Assembly: GCA_902608975.1 (NCBI GenBank)
Contig: CACLQI010000001.1
Span: 124,001 to 188,000 of the forward strand
Length of the DNA: 64,000 bases
Origin: an uncultured Pelagibacteraceae bacterium
Lineage (GTDB): Bacteria > Pseudomonadota > Alphaproteobacteria > Pelagibacterales > Pelagibacteraceae
Reading direction: 5' to 3'
Every line of letters starts with the position of its first letter. The stretch's first letter is position 1. Shown here piece by piece: positions 52,217-62,990 of this stretch. A program made the position numbers and the translations under genes. The notes below the pieces were generated by a model. It saw nothing but the letters and a program-made list of their open reading frames with translations. It was not told the origin of the DNA and did no database searches.

Positions 52217-53218
52217 TTAAAAACCTATAATTTTTTTCATTTCTTTTACTTTTTTTGAAGCAAATTCATTAGCTTTTTGAGCACCTTCAAATAAAATTTT
52301 GTCTAAATGTTTTTCCTCATTTAATAATCTTTTAATTTCTATAGAAATAGGTTCAATTTTTTCAACTAATAAGTTAGAAAGTTTTTCTTTAAAATCAGAA
52401 AAATTTTTCCCACTAAATTCATTTTTAGATTTCTCAACACTTTGAGTTGATAAGCTTGAATATATTTCTAATAAATTTAGCACTTCAGATCTATTTTTTA
52501 AATTTTCTTCTTCTTTTGGCATTGGCATCGTATCAGTTTTTGCTTTTTTAATTTTACTTATTATTTTATCTTTATCATCTGTAAGATTTATTCTACTTAA
52601 ATCAGATGGATCAGATTTGCTCATTTTTTTTGTACCATCTTTTAGACTCATAATTCTTGAGAAATGTTTTTGAATTAATGGTTCTGGAACTTTTAAAAAA
52701 TTTGGAGCTTCAAAATCATTATTAAATCTGTGTGCAATATCCCTACATAGTTCTAGATGTTGTTTTTGATCATCGCCAACTGGAACATGCGTAGTATCAT
52801 AAAGCAATATATCAGCTGCCATTAAAATAGGATAAGCATAAAGTCCAACGCTTGCTTTTTCTTTATCCTTTCCTGCCTTTTCTTTGAACTGTGTCATTCT
52901 ATTTAGCCAACCCATTCTTGCTACACAGCTTAAAATCCACGCACCCTCGGAGTGAGCGTGTACTGAAGATTGATTAAAAATTATACTTTTATTTTCATTT
53001 AATCCACTTGCAATAAATGTCGCCAAAGTTTCCCTAATATTTTTTCTTAATTCTTTTGGATCCTGCTTTACCGTGATTGCATGTAAATCAACAATACAAT
53101 AAACACATTCATTATCTTTTTCATTTTGAAGTTCAACAAAGTTTTTAATAGCACCCAAATAATTACCAAGATGCAAATTACCAGAAGGTTGGACGCCGGA
53201 AAAAATTTTTTTAGACAT
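52217..53218 (-). CDS. trpS: Tryptophanyl-tRNA synthetase
   Basis: FSGVQPSGNLHLGNYLGAIKNF; KMSKSDPSD. Confidence 0.97.
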   Translation of the reverse strand: MSKKIFSGVQPSGNLHLGNYLGAIKNFVELQNEKDNECVYCIVDLHAITVKQDPKELRKNIRETLATFIASGLNENKSIIFNQSSVHAHSEGAWILSCVARMGWLNRMTQFKEKAGKDKEKASVGLYAYPILMAADILLYDTTHVPVGDDQKQHLELCRDIAHRFNNDFEAPNFLKVPEPLIQKHFSRIMSLKDGTKKMSKSDPSDLSRINLTDDKDKIISKIKKAKTDTMPMPKEEENLKNRSEVLNLLEIYSSLSTQSVEKSKNEFSGKNFSDFKEKLSNLLVEKIEPISIEIKRLLNEEKHLDKILFEGAQKANEFASKKVKEMKKIIGF

Positions 53219-53222
53219 TAAT

Positions 53223-54752
53223 TTAATACTTTAAATTAATATCACTAATTTTGAAAGCTTTGATCAAAAAGGCAGTTAATAAATAAGAAATAAGTCCAAC
53301 TATTACAATCCCAATAAGAAAAACTGCTTTCAAACTTTGATCGTAAGCGAGATTCGTTTTAAAAAAAGTTAATAAATAATAAATAAAAATTCCCATAATT
53401 ATTGAAGAAAACAATATTCTTAAAAACCTGGAAACAAAAACCAAATTAAAATTAAAAAAATTATCTTTTTTTAAAAATATAAATAATAAGGCAGAATTAA
53501 ACCACGAGGAAATAGTTGTAGCTATAGGAATAATTATAAACCCAAACTTTTTAAAAAAAATGACGCTTACTAAAATATTTAACAAAACAGAACATAAGGA
53601 AATATAAAAAGGCAATTTGGTATTGTGTCTTGCAAAATAAAAACTAGAAAAAATTTTTATTAAAGAAAAAGCTGGGAGTCCAAGAGCAAAATAAAATAGT
53701 GCTTTAGATGAATTTTCAACAGATATTTGATTAAATGATCCATAACCAAATAAAGCGGATACAATTTGTTCAGATGCAAGTAATAAAGCTATAGTAGCTG
53801 GTACACTTAAAAATAAACTAAGTTCTAAAGCTTTATTTTGTATTAATGATATTTTCTCTTTTTCATTACTATCAACATATTTAGAAAGTTGAGGCAAAAT
53901 AACAGTTCCTATTGCAATTCCTGCAATTGCAAGGTTTATTTGATAAATCCTATCAGCATAATACAAGTAAGAAACTGCACTAGCTTGAAATGAGGCAATT
54001 ATTGTTCCTACTAAAATATTTATTTGAGTTACACCTGATGAAAAAATACTTGGTAATAATTTTCTAAAAAAAATTTTAACTTTTTCATCAATCGAAAAAC
54101 TAAAAATGAACTTTGGAGTATAAAACTTTTTTACATAAAAAAATAAGTAAATGAATTGAGCTATACCTGCTAAAGTTACAGCATATGATAAAAAATAAAC
54201 AAGCTTATCTCCCAAAAAACTCCCATAAAATAAAACTGATATTAAAAAAAAATTTAAAATTACTGGTGCTGCCGCAGCTGCTGCAAACCTATTATGAGAA
54301 TTCAATATTGCAGAAAAAAAAGATGATAAGCTTACAAAAAATAAAAATGGGAAAGTAATTCTAGTTAGATTTATTGCTATGCTCATTTTTTCTTCACTTC
54401 CACTAAAACCAGGGGCAATAAGAAAAACAAAGTACGGCATAAAAATTTCAATAATTAAAACCAAAAAAAATAAACTTATAATTAGTAAGCTAAATACGTT
54501 TGTTGCAAATTTTGCGGACTGTTCTTTTCCATTTGAAAGTTCAGAAGCATAACTAGGAACAAAAGCTGCATTAAATGTCCCTTCTGAAAATAATCTTCTA
54601 AAAGTATTTGGAATTCTAAAAGCAACAAAGAATGCATCCGCTAAAGGCCCTGCTCCTAGAAATATTGCAATTAATATATCTCTTAAATAACCTAGTATTC
54701 TACTGATTATCGTAAAAAAACTGAATGTACCTGTTGACTTAATAAGGTTCAT
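53223..54752 (-). CDS. murJ: Lipid II flippase MurJ
   Basis: SRILGYLRDILIAIFLGAGPLADAFFVAFRIPNTFRRLFSEGTFNAAFVP. Confidence 0.96.
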   Translation of the reverse strand: MNLIKSTGTFSFFTIISRILGYLRDILIAIFLGAGPLADAFFVAFRIPNTFRRLFSEGTFNAAFVPSYASELSNGKEQSAKFATNVFSLLIISLFFLVLIIEIFMPYFVFLIAPGFSGSEEKMSIAINLTRITFPFLFFVSLSSFFSAILNSHNRFAAAAAAPVILNFFLISVLFYGSFLGDKLVYFLSYAVTLAGIAQFIYLFFYVKKFYTPKFIFSFSIDEKVKIFFRKLLPSIFSSGVTQINILVGTIIASFQASAVSYLYYADRIYQINLAIAGIAIGTVILPQLSKYVDSNEKEKISLIQNKALELSLFLSVPATIALLLASEQIVSALFGYGSFNQISVENSSKALFYFALGLPAFSLIKIFSSFYFARHNTKLPFYISLCSVLLNILVSVIFFKKFGFIIIPIATTISSWFNSALLFIFLKKDNFFNFNLVFVSRFLRILFSSIIMGIFIYYLLTFFKTNLAYDQSLKAVFLIGIVIVGLISYLLTAFLIKAFKISDINLKY

Positions 54753-54802
54753 AAATCATATTAGTCTTAAAATTGCTCCATTTGTATATCTAATTATCGT
54801 AA

Positions 54803-57091
54803 ATGAAAAAAACAAAAATTGATCATTACACTGATAAAGAGGCCTTAGATTTTCATATTACCAATAAATCAGGCAAGATTGAGATTATATCTTCTAAACC
54901 TATGACAACTAAAAGAGATTTAGCTTTAGCTTATTCACCAGGTGTTGCGGCTCCAGTTAGAGAGATATCAAAAAACCCTAATGCGGCTTATGATTATACA
55001 ACTAAAGGAAACTTGGTAGCTGTAATAAGCAACGGTTCTGCAGTTCTAGGAATGGGAAACTTGGGTTCGCTAGCATCAAAACCAGTCATGGAAGGAAAAG
55101 CTGTTTTGTTTAAAAGATTTGCCGATATAAACTCAATAGATATTGAAATTGACTCATCTGATCCAGATGAAATAGTTAAAAGTATAAAAAGTATAGCTGG
55201 AAGTTTTGGTGGAATAAATTTAGAAGACATAGCTGCTCCAGATTGTTTTGTCATCGAAGATAGGCTTAAAAAAATATTAGATATACCTGTCTTTCATGAT
55301 GATCAACATGGAACAGCAATAATAACTACTGCTGCATTAATCAACGCACTAGATATATCAAAAAAATCATTAAAAAAAATCAAAGTTGTTGTAAACGGTG
55401 CTGGAGCATCTGCAATAGCATGTACCAACTTACTAAAAAAAACTGGTGTGCCTCATAAGAATATAATAATGCTTGATAGTAAAGGCGTCTTATATAAAGG
55501 TAGAGATAATTTAAATCAATGGAAGTCTTCACACGCAATCGAAACAAAAAATAGAACATTAGATGACGCAATAAATGATGCTGATGTTTTTTTAGGATTA
55601 TCTTCAAAAAGTATTTTGTCAAAAAAAATGGTAAAAAAAATGGCAAAAAATCCAATTATTTTTGCTTGTGCAAATCCTGATCCTGAAATTACACCAGAAG
55701 AAGTTGAGGAAGTGCGTGAAGATGCAATTGTAGCAACTGGAAGGTCTGACTATCCAAATCAAGTCAATAATCTTATTGGATTTCCATATATTTTTAGAGG
55801 AGCTTTGGATGTAAGAGCTAAAACAATAAATGAAGAAATGAAAATAGCAGCAGCGAATACAATAGCAGCACTAGCAAGACAAGATGTGCCTGACGAAGTA
55901 GTAGCTGCTATGGGTGGAGAAAGACCCAAATACGGAAAAGAATATATTATTCCATCAACTTTTGACCCAAGATTAATTGTTGAAATACCATTAGCGGTAG
56001 CAAAAGCCGCTATTAAAACTGGTGTTGCAAGAAAAAATATAAAAGATTTTGAAGTCTATAAAGAACAACTTAAACAAAGACTTGATCCTTCGGTGACTAT
56101 TATGCAAGGTATAAACAACCAAATTAAAAAAAATCCTAAAAAAATCATTTTTGCAGATGGTGAAGATGAAAATACTTTAAAAGCTGCAATTGCATTTAAA
56201 AATAGCAAACTAGGAATTCCAATATTGATAGGTAAAAAAGATAAAATTAAAGAACAACTTAAAAATATTGGATACAGTGAAAACCTCAACATTGAAATAG
56301 TTAATTCAACTAACAAAGAAAAAAGAGAAAAATATGCAAACTACTTATTTAAAAGATTACAAAGGAAAGAAGGCTTGTTAGAAAGAGATTGTGATCGAAT
56401 GATAAGAAATGACAGGGTTATTTGGACATGCTGCATGGTATCATGTGGAGATGCAGATGGTGCAGTAACTGGAAATACTAGAAAATATGCTGCTTCATTA
56501 GAAAAAGTGAACAAAGTAATTTCTGCAAGATCAGGAGAAATAATGTTTGGTTTAAATATGATAGTTAATAAAGGTAAAACTGTATTTATAGGTGATACAA
56601 GTGTACACGAATACCCAAATGCCCAACAACTTGCTGAAATAGCAATTTCATCAGCAAGAGTTGTAAGACTATTTGGATTTGATCCAAAAGTTGCTTTTGT
56701 TTCTCATTCAACATTTGGCCAACCTGCAACAAACAGAACAAAGCATATTAGAGATGCAGTAGAAATTTTGCAGGATAAAAAAGTAGATTTTCAATTTGAT
56801 GGTGATATGCAGCCCGACGTAGCTTTAAATGAAGAGTATAAAGAGCTTTATTCTTTTTCAGGGATTGTAGGAAAAGCAAATATTTTAATTATGCCTGGAC
56901 AACATAGTGCAGCAATATCATACAAAATGATGAAAGAGCTAGGTGGAGCGAAAGTCATAGGACCTCTGTTAATTGGTTTGGGTCAAGCAATCGAAATTGC
57001 TCCTTTAAGATCATCTACTTCAGATATATTAAACCTCGCTTCCGTGGCAGCATACTCCGCAGGAGTTATAAACTATGGTAAAAAAAATTAA
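54803..57091 (+). CDS. maeB: NADP-dependent malic enzyme with C-terminal phosphotransacetylase-like domain
   Basis: 762 aa; LAYSPGVAAPVREI; PVFHDDQHGTAIITTAA; PTA-like domain. Confidence 0.95.
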   Translation: MKKTKIDHYTDKEALDFHITNKSGKIEIISSKPMTTKRDLALAYSPGVAAPVREISKNPNAAYDYTTKGNLVAVISNGSAVLGMGNLGSLASKPVMEGKAVLFKRFADINSIDIEIDSSDPDEIVKSIKSIAGSFGGINLEDIAAPDCFVIEDRLKKILDIPVFHDDQHGTAIITTAALINALDISKKSLKKIKVVVNGAGASAIACTNLLKKTGVPHKNIIMLDSKGVLYKGRDNLNQWKSSHAIETKNRTLDDAINDADVFLGLSSKSILSKKMVKKMAKNPIIFACANPDPEITPEEVEEVREDAIVATGRSDYPNQVNNLIGFPYIFRGALDVRAKTINEEMKIAAANTIAALARQDVPDEVVAAMGGERPKYGKEYIIPSTFDPRLIVEIPLAVAKAAIKTGVARKNIKDFEVYKEQLKQRLDPSVTIMQGINNQIKKNPKKIIFADGEDENTLKAAIAFKNSKLGIPILIGKKDKIKEQLKNIGYSENLNIEIVNSTNKEKREKYANYLFKRLQRKEGLLERDCDRMIRNDRVIWTCCMVSCGDADGAVTGNTRKYAASLEKVNKVISARSGEIMFGLNMIVNKGKTVFIGDTSVHEYPNAQQLAEIAISSARVVRLFGFDPKVAFVSHSTFGQPATNRTKHIRDAVEILQDKKVDFQFDGDMQPDVALNEEYKELYSFSGIVGKANILIMPGQHSAAISYKMMKELGGAKVIGPLLIGLGQAIEIAPLRSSTSDILNLASVAAYSAGVINYGKKN

Positions 57092-57681
57092 TTTTTTTGA
57101 ATTCTTAAATCTTCAACTAGAAAAATACTAGCTATAACTTTTTTTACATCTAGTATACTTTTTGCTTCATCTATAACCTCTTTTCTTTCTTCTTTAGTCA
57201 TAGCAATCCCATAAATGAAGATTTTTTTTTTATATGTATCAATATTATAATTTGTGGCTTTTATATTTTTATTCAAAATTATTGCTGTTCGTAATTGTGA
57301 AGTTATTAATAAATCCTTTGCCGACTGCTTAAAATTAAACTCTTCTTTAATTTTAATGTCATTTCTAACCGATCTTACACCTTCTGTTTCCCATGCAGTT
57401 TTAGTAATTTGAAGCTTTTCCTCAGGATTATCAACTTTTCCGGTTAAAAATATTCGTCCATCTAAAACTTTAGTTTTTATAGATAAAATATAGTTACCAT
57501 TCATAATAACTAATCGTGCAGCAAGATTTTTTTGCATTATTGAATCATCAATTTGTGTGCCCAAAGATCTGGGGTCTAAAGCTACACTTACGCCAGTTCC
57601 AAAAACTCCTCTTGAACCAGTGCCAGCGCAGGAACTTAAAATAAAGATTAAAAAGAATATTAATATTAAATTATTTTTCAT
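57088..57681 (-). CDS. BON-domain lipoprotein (YraP-like)
   Basis: Lipobox LSSC; two BON-like repeats (GRIFLTGKVDNPEEKLQITKTAWETEGVRSVRNDI). Confidence 0.87.
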   Translation of the reverse strand: MKNNLILIFFLIFILSSCAGTGSRGVFGTGVSVALDPRSLGTQIDDSIMQKNLAARLVIMNGNYILSIKTKVLDGRIFLTGKVDNPEEKLQITKTAWETEGVRSVRNDIKIKEEFNFKQSAKDLLITSQLRTAIILNKNIKATNYNIDTYKKKIFIYGIAMTKEERKEVIDEAKSILDVKKVIASIFLVEDLRIQKN

Positions 57682-58534
57682 TTTTTAATTTTAAGCAATA
57701 ATTGTAAATTTCTTTTTTTGAAAGATTTCTATTCGAGCTTATCAAATTTGTAATATCTTTTATGCTTAAAGTATCTATCATTTGTTGTATGTATTTTTTA
57801 TCTGATTCGTTTAATTTATTCGAAATGTTTTTATTGGTATTTTTTTCTGACAAAACTATAGTTAGCTCACCTTTTAAATTTTTTTTAAACAAATTTAATT
57901 TATCAACTTTAGTTCTTATAAATTCTTCATAAATCTTTGATATTTCTCTACAAATTACTATATCTCTATTATTAAAAAAAAATTTTAATGGCTTAATTAT
58001 TTTGTTAATTTTTTTTGCTGATATAAAAAATACAATTGAACAGTTTAAATTAGATAAAAAACTTAGTTGTTTTTTTATTTCTTTTTCTTTTTCTGGAAAA
58101 AAACCAAAAAAATAATACTCGTCAGAAAAACCACTTATCGATATCGCTGATGTGATCGAAGAGGCTCCTGGAATTGGACATATGTTAATCTTATTTTTTA
58201 TACACTCGATAACCAAGATTCTACCAGGATCAGAAATGGTTGGAGTCCCAGCGTCTGAAATTAATGAAACTATTTTGTTTGATTTTAAAATATCAATAAT
58301 TTTTTTTAAATTTTTTACTTCATTAAATTTATGATATGGAATTAATTTAGATCTAATTTTATATCTTTCTAATAATTTTTTTGATATTCTTGTGTCCTCA
58401 CAAAGAATATAGTCAGAATTATTAAGCACATCTATTGCCCTAAAAGTAATATCTGCTAAGTTTCCTATAGGTGTTGATACAACATATAAACCATGTTTTA
58501 ACTTACTAGATTTTATGTCGTTTTGTGGAATCAT
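57671..58534 (-). CDS. rsmI: 16S rRNA 2'-O-ribose C1402 methyltransferase
   Basis: GLYVVSTPIGNLADITFRAIDVL; LCEDTR; SDAGTPTISDPGRILV. Confidence 0.95.
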   Translation of the reverse strand: MIPQNDIKSSKLKHGLYVVSTPIGNLADITFRAIDVLNNSDYILCEDTRISKKLLERYKIRSKLIPYHKFNEVKNLKKIIDILKSNKIVSLISDAGTPTISDPGRILVIECIKNKINICPIPGASSITSAISISGFSDEYYFFGFFPEKEKEIKKQLSFLSNLNCSIVFFISAKKINKIIKPLKFFFNNRDIVICREISKIYEEFIRTKVDKLNLFKKNLKGELTIVLSEKNTNKNISNKLNESDKKYIQQMIDTLSIKDITNLISSNRNLSKKEIYNYCLKLKNEK

Positions 58535-58566
58535 TAAAATATAACTAATATAATAATAACATTAAA

Positions 58567-59718
58567 ATGAAAATATTACTTAAAATTATAATTTTGGTAA
58601 TTTTATTTAATTCTCAAAATTTAGGAAAAGTTTACGCTCAGGATAAAATAAAATTAGGTTTGTTAGTTCCAATTAGTGGTGAATATAGCGAAATAGGAAA
58701 ATCAATAATAAAATCTACCTTGCTTGCTATAAATAAAATTGATAATTCTTTATTAGAAATAATTCCTAAAGATACTTCATCAGATCCAGATATAACATAT
58801 AAAAAAGCAAAAGAATTAAAAGAAGCCGGTGTTAAAATAGTCATAGGACCAATATTTAATAAAAATCTAATTAAATTAGAAGAACTAAGCGATATGACTT
58901 TTTTATCTTTAACAAATAAAATTATTGATAATCCAAAAAATATTATAAGTGCTGGTATCAACGCGAGTTCTCAACTTAATACTATAGCAAAATTTCAAAA
59001 AGATAATGAGCTTAAAAAAACTATTTTTTTAATTCCAAATAAAAACTATAAAAATGAAATAAAAAAGGCGATTAAAAAATCAAAAATTAAAACTTTTAAG
59101 GTACACTATTATGACTCCGATCCAACTAAACTTACAAAGCAAATAGAAAAAATTACTAAATATCCCCAGCGAAAGCAAAATGTAGAAGATGAAATTAAAA
59201 GACTTGAAAAGTCTGAAGATCCAAATAAAGAAAAAAAAATAAAAAAATTAGAAAAAAGAGATACAATTGGAAAAATTGGTTTTGACTCTTTAGTGATTGC
59301 AGATTTTGATGAAAGTTTAAAGAGTATTGCTACATCGCTACTATATACTGATGTGTCTCCAAAAAAAACTTATTTTATAACTTTAAATCAATGGTTCGAT
59401 CAATCTTTGTTAAAAGAAACCAGCTATCATCCAATTTACTACCCTTCTATTAATAAAGAAAATTATGAGGAATTTATAAAATTATATTTTGAAAAATTTA
59501 GTGAATATCCAAATCAATTATCATTCTTAAGTTATGATTTAGTTGGGTTAGTTTACTATTTGATTGCCCAAAATAATTGGAATTTAGATCAAAAAATATT
59601 TTTAAAAAAAAACAAATTTAAGGGCAAAGTTGGAATTTTTGAAATAAAAGATAAAAAAATTAACCATGTTCTTAATTTTTATAAAATAGAAAATAGTAAT
59701 ATTAAAAAAATTTTTTGA
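58567..59718 (+). CDS. Penicillin-binding protein activator / LpoA-like periplasmic-binding-fold protein
   Basis: Signal peptide; IKLGLLVPISGEYSEIGKSI; divergent from rsmI as lpoA is. Confidence 0.78.
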   Translation: MKILLKIIILVILFNSQNLGKVYAQDKIKLGLLVPISGEYSEIGKSIIKSTLLAINKIDNSLLEIIPKDTSSDPDITYKKAKELKEAGVKIVIGPIFNKNLIKLEELSDMTFLSLTNKIIDNPKNIISAGINASSQLNTIAKFQKDNELKKTIFLIPNKNYKNEIKKAIKKSKIKTFKVHYYDSDPTKLTKQIEKITKYPQRKQNVEDEIKRLEKSEDPNKEKKIKKLEKRDTIGKIGFDSLVIADFDESLKSIATSLLYTDVSPKKTYFITLNQWFDQSLLKETSYHPIYYPSINKENYEEFIKLYFEKFSEYPNQLSFLSYDLVGLVYYLIAQNNWNLDQKIFLKKNKFKGKVGIFEIKDKKINHVLNFYKIENSNIKKIF

Positions 59719-60304
59719 TTTTTTTAAAAGCTTTGAATCTATGATCAATTTTGTATTTTAAATTTGGCCTCATTTCACCAAATGTAAGTCTATTTTTTAA
59801 AGGTATAAAAATTGGATCATATCCAAATCCATTTTTTCCCTTTTTTTTTTTGGATATGAAGCCCTCAACTTTTCCTACAGAATTAATTTTCTTACCGTTT
59901 GGCCAATAAATTGTTAAAGCACAAATAAACCTAGCTTTAACTTTTTTTGATTTCCAATTTTTATCTTTTTTGTAAAGTTCTCTAAAAACTTTATAAATAG
60001 CTTTATTAAAATTATTTTTAACACCTCCCCATCTAGCTGAAAATATTCCTGGTTTGCCATTTAAAATATCAATCTCAAGACCAGAGTCATCAGCTAAACA
60101 TATCAAATTAGTCTTTTCGGAAAAAAATTTTGCTTTAATGAATGAATTTTTTAAGAAAGATTTTCCAGTTTCTTTAGGGCTCTTTAATTTGAAATCTTTA
60201 GTTGAAAAAATTTTAGTTGATTTTGGTAATAAATCCTTAATTTCTCTAAGTTTTCCAATATTATTAGTCCCAATCAAGATTTTTTTAATTTTTTTATTTA
60301 ACAT
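59702..60304 (-). CDS. rdgB: RdgB/HAM1-family XTP/dITP pyrophosphatase
   Basis: ILIGTNNIGKLREI; ADDSGLEIDILNGKPGIFSARWGG; GFGYDPIF. Confidence 0.95.
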   Translation of the reverse strand: MLNKKIKKILIGTNNIGKLREIKDLLPKSTKIFSTKDFKLKSPKETGKSFLKNSFIKAKFFSEKTNLICLADDSGLEIDILNGKPGIFSARWGGVKNNFNKAIYKVFRELYKKDKNWKSKKVKARFICALTIYWPNGKKINSVGKVEGFISKKKKGKNGFGYDPIFIPLKNRLTFGEMRPNLKYKIDHRFKAFKKIKKFF

Positions 60305-60337
60305 CTAGCAATTATTAGATTTCTTACCATATAAGTC

Positions 60338-60976
60338 ATGATGGAAAAAGATCAAAACATAAAAGTAGAAGAAAATAATATTAATCAAGAAAATCTTGAA
60401 AATGAAAAATTAAAAGATAACGAAAAGATAGAGGAAGAAAAAAATTTAACTCCTGAAGAAAAAGTTTCAGAACTAGAAGACAAACTAACTAGAACCTTTG
60501 CAGAAATGGAAAATCAAAGAAGAAGGTATGAAAAAGAAAAAGATGAAGCTTTTGAATATGGAGGTTTTTCATTTGCTAGAGAGACTTTAAATCTAATAGA
60601 TAACCTTGAAAGAGCTAAAGAATCTTTAAAAAATGATGAAAGTTTAAAAAATTCTGAAAGTTTGAAAAAAACTCTAGAACATTTAGAAATTATCCATAAA
60701 GATATTTTGTCTATTTTTAAAAAAAATAATATTGAACCTATAATTTCAATAAACAAAAAACTTGATCCAAATTTTCATCAAGCAATGATGGAGATAGAAG
60801 ATGATCAAAAAGAACCTGGAACAATAATACAGGAAATTCAAAAAGGTTTTACAATGAAAGATAGATTATTAAGACCGGCACTAGTTGGTGTTTCAAAAAA
60901 AATAGAAAAAAAAGAAACTAATAAAGTAGAAGATAAAAAAGATAAGGAAAATAAGGAAAAAAAAGAGTTAAAATAA
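60338..60976 (+). CDS. grpE: Nucleotide exchange factor GrpE
   Basis: TFAEMENQRRRYEKEKDEAFEYGG; LRPALVGVSKK; upstream of dnaK. Confidence 0.93.
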   Translation: MMEKDQNIKVEENNINQENLENEKLKDNEKIEEEKNLTPEEKVSELEDKLTRTFAEMENQRRRYEKEKDEAFEYGGFSFARETLNLIDNLERAKESLKNDESLKNSESLKKTLEHLEIIHKDILSIFKKNNIEPIISINKKLDPNFHQAMMEIEDDQKEPGTIIQEIQKGFTMKDRLLRPALVGVSKKIEKKETNKVEDKKDKENKEKKELK

Positions 60977-60988
60977 ATGTTAAATAAA

Positions 60989-61016
60989 CTTGTACATTGA
61001 AAATTAGCACTTATAT
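60989..61016 (+). promoter_or_regulatory. RpoH (sigma32)-type promoter for dnaK
   Basis: CTTG (60989-60992), exactly 17 nt, CTTATAT (61010-61016); dnaK ATG at 61037. Confidence 0.6.
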
Positions 61017-61036
61017 GAAAGCAAGGAATTAAAAAT

Positions 61037-62962
61037 ATGAGCAAAGTAATCGGTATAGATTTAGGAACGACAAATTCATGTGTTGCTATAATGGAAGGGA
61101 CGCAAGCTAAGGTATTGGAAAATGCTGAAGGCGCAAGAACTACCCCTTCAGTTGTTGCTTTTACAGAAGAAAATGAAAAATTAATTGGTCAACCAGCAAA
61201 AAGACAAGCCGTAACTAATCCAGAAAATACAATTTTTGCTGTTAAAAGATTAATTGGAAGAAATTTTGAAGATCCAACTGTAAAAAAAGATATTCAGTCA
61301 GCACCGTTTAAAATAGTAAATTCAGAAAAAGGAGATGCTTGGATAGAAGCAAAAGGACAAAAATATTCACCATCTCAAATATCAGCTTTTATTTTGCAAA
61401 AAATGAAAGAGACTGCTGAAAAATATTTAGGTCAAGAAGTAACAAAAGCAGTAATTACTGTTCCTGCTTATTTTAATGATGCTCAAAGGCAAGCTACGAA
61501 AGATGCAGGTAAAATTGCAGGCCTAGAAGTATTAAGAATTATAAACGAACCAACTGCAGCTTCATTAGCATATGGTTTAGATAAAAAAATAAATAAAAAA
61601 ATAGCAGTTTACGATTTAGGTGGAGGAACTTTTGATGTTTCTATTCTTGAGCTAGGAGATGGCGTCTTTGAAGTTAAATCTACAAATGGTGATACTTTTT
61701 TAGGTGGTGAAGACTTTGACAATACCATTGTCGATTATCTAGTTGCAGAATTTAAAAAAGATAATGGAATTGATTTAAAATCAGATAAACTTGCTCTTCA
61801 AAGATTAAAAGAAGCAGCAGAAAAAGCTAAAATAGAATTATCCTCTGCGGAACAAACTGATGTGAATTTGCCTTTTATAACTGCAGATAAGACAGGGCCT
61901 AAACATATTAATTTAAAAATGACTAGAGCAAAATTAGAAGCACTTGTAGAAGATTTAATTACCAAAACACTTCCGCCTTGCAAAACAGCTCTGAAAGATG
62001 CTGGGCTTACTGCAAATGACATTAACGAAATAGTAATGGTTGGTGGTATGACTAGAATGCCTAAAGTTATCGAAACAGTTAAAAATTTCTTTGGAAAAGA
62101 TCCTAATAAAAGTGTTAACCCAGATGAAGTAGTTGCTATGGGTGCAGCTATTCAAGCAGGTGTCCTTCAAGGAGATGTTAAAGATGTTCTTTTACTTGAT
62201 GTTACTCCGCTTTCTTTAGGAATTGAAACACTAGGTGGAGTATCGACAAAATTAATTGATAAAAATACTACAATACCTACAAAAAAAAGTCAGGTATTTT
62301 CAACAGCTGAAGATAATCAGCCAGCTGTATCAATCAGAGTTTTACAGGGTGAAAGAGAAATGGCAGCGGATAATAAAATTTTGGGTAATTTTGAACTAGT
62401 CGGTATAGCGCCAGCTCCAAGAGGAGTTCCACAAATTGAAGTAACTTTTGATATTGATGCAAATGGTATTGTAAACGTTTCTGCAAAAGACAAAGGAACT
62501 GGTAAAGAACAAAAAATTCAAATTCAAGCTTCGGGTGGTTTAAGTGAAGAGGAAATAAATAAAATGGTGAAAGAAGCAGAATCTAATAAAGAAGCAGACA
62601 AGAAAAAAAGAGAAGCTGTGGATTCAAGAAATCAAGCTGATACTTTATTACATTCTACAGAAAAAAATTTAAAGGAACATGGATCTAAAGTTTCAGATGC
62701 AGATAAGAAAGCTATAGAAACAGCCTCTGCTAACTTAAGAAACTCTTTGAAAGGAACTGACATTGAGGACATAAAGAAGAAAACTCAAGAATTAGTTCAA
62801 GCATCAATGAAATTGGGTGAGGCAATTTATAAATCTCAACAAAGTGCTAAACCTGGTGATGCTCCAAAAGATGCAAAAAAAGAAGAGGGAAAAAAAGACG
62901 ATAATGTTGTTGATGCAGACTTTGAAGAAGTAAAAGACGAAAATAAAGAAAAAAGCGCCTAA
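61037..62962 (+). CDS. dnaK: Chaperone DnaK
   Basis: [38 protein letters not shown]. Confidence 0.98.
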   Translation: MSKVIGIDLGTTNSCVAIMEGTQAKVLENAEGARTTPSVVAFTEENEKLIGQPAKRQAVTNPENTIFAVKRLIGRNFEDPTVKKDIQSAPFKIVNSEKGDAWIEAKGQKYSPSQISAFILQKMKETAEKYLGQEVTKAVITVPAYFNDAQRQATKDAGKIAGLEVLRIINEPTAASLAYGLDKKINKKIAVYDLGGGTFDVSILELGDGVFEVKSTNGDTFLGGEDFDNTIVDYLVAEFKKDNGIDLKSDKLALQRLKEAAEKAKIELSSAEQTDVNLPFITADKTGPKHINLKMTRAKLEALVEDLITKTLPPCKTALKDAGLTANDINEIVMVGGMTRMPKVIETVKNFFGKDPNKSVNPDEVVAMGAAIQAGVLQGDVKDVLLLDVTPLSLGIETLGGVSTKLIDKNTTIPTKKSQVFSTAEDNQPAVSIRVLQGEREMAADNKILGNFELVGIAPAPRGVPQIEVTFDIDANGIVNVSAKDKGTGKEQKIQIQASGGLSEEEINKMVKEAESNKEADKKKREAVDSRNQADTLLHSTEKNLKEHGSKVSDADKKAIETASANLRNSLKGTDIEDIKKKTQELVQASMKLGEAIYKSQQSAKPGDAPKDAKKEEGKKDDNVVDADFEEVKDENKEKSA

Positions 62963-62990
62963 GCTAACAACTGCTTGTCTATAATTAGTT

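Noticed and set aside
55380-55655. 91-aa minus ORF antisense to maeB
   Set aside because: Low-complexity antisense shadow of a well-supported gene; same for 46612-46875, 24205-24486 and most other 60-130 aa antisense ORFs in the track
61004-61012. TTAGCACTt as a CIRCE/HrcA operator near dnaK
   Set aside because: Only the left half-site is present; no GAGTGCTAA half 9 nt downstream. It overlaps the better-supported RpoH -10 region
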